Positions 13,776-23,700 of a stretch of DNA of 64,000 nucleotides are shown in pieces (the stretch's first letter is position 1; each line of letters opens with the position of its first letter). The stretch lies in assembly GCA_024195265.1 (NCBI GenBank), contig JAJLRJ010000004.1, forward strand, positions 36,945,030 through 37,009,029, in the 5' to 3' direction. The DNA is from Dendrophyllia cribrosa (lineage: Eukaryota > Cnidaria > Anthozoa > Scleractinia > Dendrophylliidae). The position numbers were made by a program, and so were the translations under genes. The notes below the pieces were generated by a model. That model was given only the letters and a program-made list of their open reading frames with translations, searched no databases and was not told where the DNA came from.

Positions 13776-15532
13776 AAATAACTGAAAACACGCTCGGAAT
13801 GACGGGTAGCAGTGATTTCGGTAATGATTCGATATAGCATGGTCACAAAATACATTTAATTCAATATCCCTTCAGCTAGTTTCATTATTTGTTATTAAAG
13901 AAATAAAATGGCAATATTTTACGTGTACATTGTCTGTTTATAATGAAAATAACATTTTTTTGTACAGTCAATACACAGTGAGTTAACATTTCACCCATCG
14001 AAGCTTATAATACCAAAAGTGATTTATTATTCCAAAGAAATCGCTATTGTTATCGAAAAGATGCACACACTGTGTGATCATAACTGGAGCGAAACCACAT
14101 TATTTTCTTAACATTATTATCGTTATAATATGACGGCATGATTGCGGAAAAATCAATTAAAAAACCACAGGTGACCAATAACCATAGGAACTTTATTAAA
14201 AGACTCCCTGCTTTGTCGATCCGGGATCTTCGTAGTCGTGCCCCTTAGAAAAGAAGTGTTGGAAAAAAAGCCACTATTAAACCTCAACCCACATCTTCCT
14301 AAAAAAAAAAGAAGAGTTATCCTTTGTCACGAAGTTAAAGCACCAGTCGAGTCCAAATGGGTATAGCCTTCAAACGTAGGCATGCGGTCAAAAAATAATA
14401 AACTCTCCAATTTCCCGGCTAACAGTCCGACCTATTCAACGGAAAATGGACTCTGCTGGCAGGCCGGGACTCTCCGAACGGAACCGGCGCCGCGGAGGTT
14501 GTATTAAATTAGACTGTTCACAGTCTATTTTCCCTTGTTTTCGTCGAGTTCGATCGGCCTCCTCCCTCCCACGCCCCTGCCTCTCTGAGAAGTTTTTGTA
14601 CTCTTCCCAGTTTTAGCGCGCCATGCATGACGTTCAAGCTGATCGATCTCGACGAACACACGGGAAAATAGGGGACAGTTGCTTGGTGTTGCAGATGGGT
14701 AGGTGCGATTATTAAGAAAACAATGGACAATACCCACACTACAGCACAAAAACTAACAAACGACAACACCAAGAAATACCGAAATATATTAATAGGGCGG
14801 TAATCGGCGTAGACGGCTCTTCATAGCTATTTTACTACACTGATGTAACTCGCGGGTTGAACTCGTTATAATACTGACCTACTCTAAGATAGACAGTTGG
14901 TGCTAATGTTGTCCGTTTCGTGAGAGTTGGCCTCATCTTAATCGTGATCCGAGAAATGAAGGTATTTTCAGAACCGCAAGTCGTCAACGGAGGACGTAAA
15001 GCTTTTTAATGTGTCAAAAGGACGAGAATTTTACCCGGTCATCACTTTGAAACTGGATGGGCTTTTGGGTTCCTCGGGATGGGATTCACCGTCAAAGTAA
15101 TTACCACTATTCTAAAGACCCACAAATGAACCTCGGATCTGAAATACTTGGCTTCTTTCTGAAACACTTGGTTTCTTTCCAAACTTCGCCAGTTTTTTTT
15201 TTGTTCCATGAGCGTTTTGCTGTGTGATGATCACAGGTGACCGGCTACAACATTTCAACACTACCGGCCACATTTTACTGACATCCTCGTCAGGGGATTA
15301 CGACTCCCTATACCTCCATATATGGGATCAAATTGCCTCAGGAAACACCTTGAAATGGAAGCATTTTACGCCTATTAAAACAACGTACGTTTTCCATTTC
15401 CTATGAGCTGCCTGTATGCACGAAAACTTTACTCATACTGAAGCGCGCTTGCGCTCAAATTCAAGAATCACGGTTCAAAAATTCGTGGTTTGGTACCAAG
15501 GGTGTTTGAATCGAAACTGACCACTATCAGAT

Positions 15533-15970
15533 CCCGGGGGGGAGGGGTACTCCCTTATATAAGCTATATAGGTATGTGCGGTCCTAAAGGGTATGGTTTT
15601 CAAGCCGTTTTGGTCTGAAATAGGGTATAGATTTTGACCATTTTGGTCTGAAATAGGGTATGGTTTGCGGGTTTGCGCACTCTGGTCTGGAATTGGGTAT
15701 GGTTTTTAGAAGAAGCTACTTTTTTCATCCTTTGAGAAATTCGGTTTCATTAACATCGGGACCGATTAGAAGCCCTTCTCAAATGTTTACGCAAACGGAA
15801 GCACTTCCTGGTCTGAAATATGGTATCGAATTTTGGGTCAGGTCTGAAATAGGGTAGGGAAAAATCGCATATTTTGGCCTGAAATAGGGTAAGGGTTTTA
15901 AGAAGCGTGCCGCACACCCCCGCCCAAATTTTAAGGGAGTACCCCCCCCCCCCCCCCCCCCCTCCCCCGG
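15533..15970. mobile_element. Poly-C/poly-G-ended MITE, copy 2
   Basis: It starts CCCGGGGGGGAGGGGTACTC and ends with the complement GGAGTACCCC, a long C tract, then CTCCCCCGGG. The interior has repeated phrases of the kind TCTGAAATAGGGTA. It is the same terminal design as the element at 48071-48540. No clear target duplication is visible, so boundaries are approximate. Confidence 0.7.
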
Positions 15971-15984
15971 GCATTTAGCCTGCG

Positions 15985-16062
15985 TGCAGACGTCCTATTT
16001 CCTTGCCTCACGCGGTAAAGAAACATCGCGTGAAGCAAGGAAATAGGACGTCTACATGCAAT
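15985..16062. repeat. Foldback with 30-bp arms and a short loop
   Basis: Arms containing GACGTCCTATTTCCTTGC and its complement GCAAGGAAATAGGACGTC flank a loop of about 12 nt. It would form a stable hairpin and is probably the remains of a palindromic MITE next to the poly-C element. Confidence 0.85.
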
Positions 16063-16907
16063 TTGTATCTTGAGGCTATAACGCCAGAAAAATATATTGA
16101 CGTACAGGTCTGGTCTGGAGATAACTATCGGCATGGTGTGCTGCTAACAATCTCGTCGAACTTTTATTAACTCCGCTTTAGTTTTATGGTGCACAGCTCA
16201 ATATGATTTTATTGACACGATACTGAACAAAAACAAGTTTACCGCGCTTATTTCGCTCGCTTTTAATTCTGTGCAAGTATAGTTTCGAAGAAACGGTGTC
16301 TCATCGAAAATATTATATACAATAGAACCATAAATATTATACAATACCTACTGTAGTAAGAATCCAGTGCTGCTAACGAAGCCTTACCGCGGCCGAAATC
16401 TACAAAAGCTGAACCTTGTCAAATTACGAAGGTATTTGTTCTAAAAGCAGCTGCAAAAATAATATACCACTTGCTCTACAGCAAAAGAAGAAAATTGTAA
16501 CTTGGCTACGGTTCTCATTAAAGGGAAACGAATTTTAGTCTACAAAGTTTAATTGTACCTTTTTTTCATTTTTTTAAATACTGAAAATTATGTACCCGAT
16601 AACGAAACGAAACAACCTATAATGACTATGTACACAGGCAGCCGATCTTGCGCCGCAGAAACTGGGAATGAATTGCACACAGCAAAAGATCAAGATATAC
16701 TTACATATATTCAATATATTCTAATTTCGTGGTCGAACTGAATTTTTTATCGAGCTGTTGTCAAGGGGGAAACCTTGAAATCAGAAGGATATTCGGCATG
16801 AGAACTTTGAAATTGACAAAAACCTAAACTGAGGCCGAAACGTACAATGTACATTAACGGGTGAAAAACAATCGGCAAACCAAAATTACAATTTAAAATT
16901 CACTTAC

Positions 16908-17007
16908 CTTTTCTTTTTCCCGCTATCGAGATCAGGTTCGCTATAATCTAGTCTTTTCTAGCGTGGCATAATTCGCATAACCGTTAGTCTGTTCCACGCA
17001 TTTTATA
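16908..17007 (-). promoter_or_regulatory. Candidate distal promoter: TATA box plus 5' noncoding exon
   Basis: The minus strand has TTATAAAATG at ~17008-17000. About 30 nt downstream would be a start site near 16970, followed by a short exon ending in a near-perfect donor (AAAAG then GTAAGTG, exon end 16908). The next minus-strand coding exon with a compatible 5' acceptor is the PH-domain gene's first coding exon at 11222. This may be an alternative to the 13654 exon. Confidence 0.35.
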
Positions 17008-17025
17008 AGATTTCGTTTAAGAGGC

Positions 17026-17107
17026 AACCTCGCTCCCAGGGCTTTTCCGTTCGAGAGAGGGGCGGCGCCGCCCCTCTCTCGAACGGAAAAGCCCTGGGAA
17101 CGAGGTT
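17026..17107. repeat. Near-perfect 82-bp palindrome (41-bp arms)
   Basis: The centre is GGCGGCGCCGCC and the outer ends are AACCTCGCTCCCAGGGC and its complement GCCCTGGGAACGAGGTT, with one mismatch between arms. A half copy with the same end sequence is at ~30275-30312, and related CTCGTTCCCAGAGCC ends occur at ~51417 and 52661, so it belongs to a dispersed foldback family. Confidence 0.9.
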
Positions 17108-17459
17108 GGTTTAAGAGGGAGTAAAAGAAAGTGGCCGCAAAAAATATATACTTCGAATTCCGGAGTCAGTGCTCGCTTTAATATCCAGAGTCAGTGCTCG
17201 CTTTAACTTATTTTTATGTAATTAGGGGAAAGGAGCTCTCGCTTGGCTGATACCTCGAACACTCATTGGCTAATTTCAGTGTAAATAGCAAAACAGACAG
17301 ATAGAAATGGTGAGACAAGAGCTGTAGTTAAATCAGTAAACAGGAATTTAATGCAAAATTAAGAAGGAGTAACTTATATCAGCCGAGTTACGAGAACATT
17401 GGTTTATAAAATAGATTACTAAACAATATTACATAGAGAACAAGTCACGGTCGTCACGG

Positions 17460-17722
17460 ATGCTCCCCCTCCCCCCGAAGGTTAAATTGTGTGTAAATAC
17501 ACCCACGAAAGTTAAGTTGTGTGTAAATTCACCCCCGAAAGTTAAATTGTGTGTAAATACTCCAAACCCCCCCCCCCCCCCCCCCCCCGAAAGTTAAATT
17601 GTGTGTAAATACACCCCCGAAAGTTAAATTGTGTGTAAATACCCCCCAAAAGTTAAATTGCGTGTAAATACCCCCCCGACAGTTAAATTGGGTGTAAATA
17701 CCCCCCGAAAGTTAAACTGAAT
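17460..17722. repeat. ~29-bp minisatellite in the 3' region of cyclase A
   Basis: About eight units of a ~29-bp repeat (GAAAGTTAAATTGTGTGTAA plus a C-rich spacer) lie just past the stop codon of cyclase A, with one spacer expanded to a ~20-nt C tract. The equivalent place in copies B (~31553-31585) and C has a single unit, so the array expanded in A. Confidence 0.85.
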
Positions 17723-17766
17723 TGCACAGTTTTACAACTGTAAAAATTCCTTTTATCTTTAATTGT

Positions 17767-20700
17767 CTATGCCTTAAGACTGAGGAACGCCTTCGAATCA
17801 GCAGATAACGAATTTGTTTTTTTCTGGAGATCCTCCATCTCTGCCGTGTCGAAGTTGACTTCAAACTTGGACATCAGTGTTGCAAGCTGTAAAAAAAAAT
17901 AGAACGCATGTTTAGCATTCCAGCCGGGGTGGAGATAAAATGGGGCGGAGCATGGTGTTTTGTGAGCAGATATGGGAAAGTAGTAGGAGTGCCCGCCAGT
18001 CAACCAACCAATGTGTGGCCTGGTTAATACACATACCTGATCAGTGCTATATGTGGCCTCGGGATCAGTGGCTTGAGCTTTTTATTATCGCTTTATTTTA
18101 TTTTGGTTTTTGACACAGACGAAAAAAATTGTCAATTATTTAGTACAATTTTGACCAAAAACTGCAAATTCTCCTTGACATTGCCCGTTTCAAGTTTTCG
18201 TGGCAACCGGATTTCGTCTTTTGAAATTTCTCAAACCACCAATTTTGTAAGGCAGATAAATGGGTCGAGCATTTTCTTCGTGTCTTCGATTTCCCTTCAC
18301 AAATTAAAACAACGACTGACACAAGCAAAGGCAACAAGGAAAGGACAATATCTTTAATTCTTACCTCAGCAGGTGTCATGATAAACTCGTCTTGCTGTAA
18401 AGGCTTGTGTTCTTCCAGTCCTCTTCGCTGATAGCGGGAATGGACTGGGCAACAATTCAATGTGTACATGGCTGCTGCGACCACTTCACCAGGCCAAGTG
18501 CAGTCAGCGGTTTCTGTCACATGACTTGCGCCAACTTCCGCTATCAGTTCAGCTACGCACGTGACCCACAATCCTCCGGGAGAAAATTACATAAAAACCA
18601 ATCACAATACAGTGTTAAAAATGGACCTTTAGGAAAATATGCTAAGGCTTATAAGAGGGTCTCAATGGGGTGGTGGCTTTTACGGTTAACGGTTAAAATT
18701 TTGGCCTTTTTACGGCTAACGGTTAATTTCACCCCGTTACGGTTAACAGAAATTTTCTATTTTAAAAGTGAAAAATTAATTTCCATTGTTGTAAAACACA
18801 TTTAAAGGTCAAATGAACTAAAAATTTGATTTTTTTTTTCTTTATCCATTTAAACGTTAAAAGAAACCATAATAAAGCAAACTTAAGCAAAAAATTTCCT
18901 TCCTGAGCCTTTTAGGAAGTTACATAGCTAAAAGTACGAAGATTTCCGAAGGCTCCACGAAAACGTGAAAACGTTCTGAAATGGCCGCATGCTTCAAGTG
19001 GTAGGATTGGTAAGAATAGCCCTTTTCACTCTGCTCATTTGCATTACAATGAAATGTAGCATGTATGTGAGGCAATTTCGGGCTATTTTGTAGTTTTAGC
19101 CCGAAATTGCCTCGCATCCACGTTGGATAACATTGTAATGCAAATGAGAAAAATCAACCGTGAAAAGGGCTATTGTGATGTCACTATTGGTGAGCCAACC
19201 TCATTCCCAGACTCTTCTCTCCTGGCAAATACTGAGTATTCTCAGGGGCTCCTGGTATTCTAGCTTGTCTACATTCTTAAAACTTTGAGATTTCCACTGT
19301 TTTTGCATTGAAAATGGCCGGGGAGCTTGAATCTGTATTATGGTAGGAATTGAAGGGCTTCGAGCGATGAAATCTTGCTTCGAGAAACTTCTCATCTGTC
19401 CATATAATATACATTTTTAAAGTTAGGGTTTTTCTTAACCGCGGTCAAACGAGAGAAATTTTCAAAAGTTAAGCAAAGTACTTAAGAGTTAAGGTTGTCA
19501 TTTTCACTGTTTAAAGTTTAATATATTGCCAATACACTGTCAATTTACCAAACGTTTTGAAAGTTTACCAAAAAAGTTCTTAGCGTTTAAAAACTGTGAA
19601 CTGCAGAATTGTCGGCGCCATTTGCCAACATAATTTTGATCAGGCGCAAAGAGTCCTTGCCAATATTTCCATTTAATATTAAATAAAACCCCACTAAATA
19701 AAACGAAAAACGCCTCGGACGTTTGACCGCGGTGGAGGTTTTTTCAAACCACCTCGCCAGGTAGTTTTTAATTAGTCAGGTTAACTTTCCATGTCTGTCA
19801 ATCATATTCATGGTGACGGCTTTAAATTTCAAATAGAGAAAAGAAAATTAATCGTCGTGTGTTCACGTTCTCCACAAAAACTTAGAATTTGATCATTTGA
19901 CGTTGTTGTTTTTGCAGGGAACGGCAAGGAAATGTACCAAAATTGTCACTTTCCAACAATTTTCCCGATCGCTTTACGATTATGAAGGCCAAAAGGTCAC
20001 ATTTTTCAACTTCCAATATTTCTGCGATGCTAAGTCCAATTAGTTTCAAACTTCAGAATGTGTTTATTTGGCACCCATTAAACATATTGCACCAATTCTG
20101 GACTAAAAGAAAAAATGTCTAATTTTTGGTTCATTTGACTTTTAAGGTCTTATGACCATTCTGGGAAAAGGCACAAACTCACATAACAAGGTAACAGTCT
20201 TAACAAGAGATGGAAAATGACAAATCGTGGCGCCTAGAATATTTTTTACGGTTAACATTTTTTACGCCTAACGGTTAAAATTTTCCAATTTTTACGCCTA
20301 ACGACTAAATTTTGGGCCGTTTTACGGCTAACGGTTAACCCCATTAAGACCCTCTTATAATTATAGGTTTACTTTTAAGCAACGTAAAAGTGCTCTGAAC
20401 AACCAGCCTCTGGAATCAAAGCTCGAGTCTGTGGATTATACTCTTAATAAGTCGGTTATTCAAATAAAGCTTTTCAGCAAAACCTTACTACAATATTTTT
20501 TTACTTCTTTTAAAATATCTTTTTAATTATTAATTTTCATTTTGAAACAATTTTCATATTTTGACCCTGACACTCCCAAGAGCGGCCAATATCAAATTTC
20601 AAGATGAAAAACAAAAAACAAGTTACATTTAATTTTGTAAAATACTGACAAATAAACAGTACCATAGAAAAGTACTGCTAACGAGCATGTAGTCAGTAAA

Positions 20701-23700
20701 TGTGCACACTGTAGGATTGCATCGACAGACTCAAAAGTTAGAACCACCTTGTACAGCATAATAAACAGCATCACAGGAAAGTACTGCTCAATAGCTTTCA
20801 TTTGAATGGTCACACTGTAGGATTGCATCGACAGACTCAAAAGTTAGAACCACCTTGTACAGTATAATAAACAGCACCACAGGAAAGTACTGCTCAGTAG
20901 CTTTCATTTGAATGGTCACACTGTAGGATTGCATCGACAGACTCAAAAGTTAGAACCACTTTGTACAGCATCATAAACAGTACCATAGGAAAGTACTGCT
21001 GAGTAGCTTTCATTTGAATGGTCACACTGTAGGGAGGCCCGGAGTGAAAATGTAAGCGGACTAAAAAAAAACATTCTCTCCTTCCAGCTTTATTATTATT
21101 TTTTGCAAGAGAAACTAATATTGAGATACCTTGTCCGTCGCACCCAACTAGAGATGTGTATTTGTGTGGGTGAACTCCTTCGAGCTTGAAGCCTTCCATA
21201 GTTGACAACACCCGGCATGAAATCTGTAAGACGTCAGTCTTGGAGTAACTGTCGTGTGCTTTAATTTTGGTGATGGGAACTGGCTTTTTTAGCAGCCTTA
21301 AATCAACACAATGGTTGATTGCGTTTGTCCACTCTGTGCATTTCTCCTCTGGCACGAGCAGACTCACTTCTTTGTTCTCAGTTGCCATGACAGCTTTGAT
21401 GATTGACAGCACACTGAAGCTCTCTCTGGTTGAAACATCGCTAAATGTTACTATGGCAACTGAGGAGGCATGACTGAGTCTCAAAGCCGCTTTAACCAGA
21501 GAATGATCTGAATCAACCTGTTTGTCAGCTTTGAGCGAATCCTTTTTATCAAGTTTTGCCAGGTCTTGAATTGCTTTCAATGCCTTCTCGGAAAGCAGGG
21601 AGCCAAAAACAAATCTTTCGGATATGAAAACCACACGAGGTTGAAGAAAGGCATTTTTTGAGGCTTGCATCTTGTTGAAATCTTCATTGTTGAGATCAGT
21701 TATGTAGTTAGCACAGTTCGCAGTTGGACTTACGCTTATCATCAATGGAAGTTCTGGAAAATAATAACATTAGTCAAACAATTAGTCACTGACGTTGAGC
21801 GACACAGAATGTGTCAAGAAAAACCTTGAGATATAAACTTGCGACTCCTTTTAGCCAGGACGTGACTGTACTTGCGATGGCTTGCGATGACTTGCGTTCA
21901 CTTTGATCGAGCTCAAATTTGTCCACGCATGTTTTTCACTAACACCCAACGTAAATCTTTTTGCAAGTTGATACTTTTGAAACTTGCTTTGACTTGCATT
22001 ACCGTTTTGCCAGGGCTTATAGGAGTAATGTCTCAGGGATTTTTCTGTGTTTTGGTCAAAACTGCACTAAATATTAACTAACCACCTTGCTCGTACATGT
22101 AATTGCTCTTGGAACACCCAGATGAAAATATCAAGTGATTCTTCGACGGAAGAACAAACTACAATCAGTTTTACAGCGATTTTGCCAAGACACACGTGAA
22201 AAACTTGAAAAAATTGGCCCTGTCACAGAACGGATTGCGCAGAACCCGAATAGAATCTGAGGAATTTGCACGACTAATTGAGCCGGACCGATCTTGTAAA
22301 ATGGCCATTAATTCCTTCTGATTGCTGATGAAAAATGCATAATTAACGTTGATTTCATCGATTGTAACGTCCTTTTTACCCTGGGTACCAGGGTTCTCTC
22401 ACGGCACGCTTTCGTGAGAAGTCGGGGTTCGACGCTCGCGAGAGATGAGAGAGATGAGAGAGATAGAGAGATGAGAGAGATGAGAGAGATGAGAAAGATG
22501 AGACAGATGAGACAGATGAGAGAGATGAGAGAGATAAGAGAGAAGAGAGAGATGAGGGAGATGAGAGAGATGAGAAAGATGAGAGAGATGAGAGAGATGA
22601 GAGAGATGAGAGAGATGAGAGCGCGAGAAGAGCCTCTGGCACCCAGGGTACATCTCTTTGGAATCTACCTTGATTCGCTGTGACGAAGGGCTAGCGCTCG
22701 AAACGTCAGCTTTTTCAATCTTTTTACGGTGGCCATTTTACCTTAAAACCAGTTTTCATGTTACCTCGAATTGAGTTAATCGTCTCGCAAATTATTTCTT
22801 TTCGATTTCCCTGATTATCATAAAATTTACCGGTTTGTAATAACTTTTTAATCTTCATATTGGTTTCCTAGAGATTTGTATTCTGACCAAAGTTTGGGAT
22901 CATTAAATTTGTCCATTATAGCATGTTGTTTGCATTCGGGATGTACTTACTTGCGTTAGCTAGTGCTTCCTGAGCAGTTGTTCCACAACCCCAGAACATG
23001 CACACATCTCCTTCCTGTATATTTGGTTTATCATCGTATTCAGGGTGCTGCAAATCCTCGACTCCAATCCAGCAAGGGTGGCCAATATGAATAGGGGCTC
23101 CGTGCACTAGCTCCAAAACAGCAGTCACCTCCACGGCCCTCTGAACCAGGTCCCGGGGCATGGGGCGCATTGAAGCTACTTGGTTTCCCCAAAAAGGACC
23201 CGCAGGGAGGCAGGGGATCTTGGTCTTGTAGCTCGGTACAGCGCGATTAACCTGTTGATGTCGAACAGGAAGACCAGCAGTTGACAGCGCAAGCTCAAAC
23301 GAGTGGCTGCAGCCAAGGTAAAATGTGATGAAATCATCAAATGGAATGTTGAGGAGGTCTGGGACGGTTTTTACGCAAACTCCATTCTCGAATATCCCGT
23401 ATGCGGTCTGATCTGTCCTGTGAAGTGAGAAGTATCGATCGAGTCAAACAAATTTTCCTCAAAAATCGTTTGTGCATTACAACGCTGAGTTGATTTCTTT
23501 GTCAAAAAGCGTAAAAGCAATATTCACCCCTAAATAAATCTGGTGGGACAAAGTGACTTTTCTTTTCTTTTCAAAATAGCGCTTGGGATGCGTTTGCGTT
23601 CGATTCACCTATTTTCACCACAAGGAGCCCACACAAACGTTGTGACCATTCGTATTTTTAAATTTAAAGAACGTGTATGGAAATATCGAAAGGTTCATAT

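Larger units (their letters stand above)
13776..16907. other. Noncoding region with MITEs; no gene seen
   Basis: I find no exon with family support here. It contains a poly-C-ended element (15533-15970), a strong foldback (15985-16062) and otherwise AT-rich unique-looking DNA. If the distal exon at 16908 is real, this is the first intron of the PH-domain gene. Confidence 0.5.

Noticed and set aside
18655..18760. TTACGGTTAACGG words as possible telomere-like repeats
   Set aside because: The period is irregular, the unit is not TTAGGG, and the words mirror at the other end of a transposon.
20592..20840. Minus-strand frame encoding FIMLYKVVLTFESVDAIL-type repeats (also 50037-50351)
   Set aside because: It is translation of the 106-bp repeat; found in introns and intergenic DNA with no start or splice context.
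22440..22622. CRISPR-like array
   Set aside because: No spacers; the units are contiguous and the genome is eukaryotic. The 106-bp arrays likewise have no unique spacers.
22376..22683. Three overlapping frames on both strands across the GAGAGATGA array
   Set aside because: Low-complexity translation of a 9-bp minisatellite inside a MITE.
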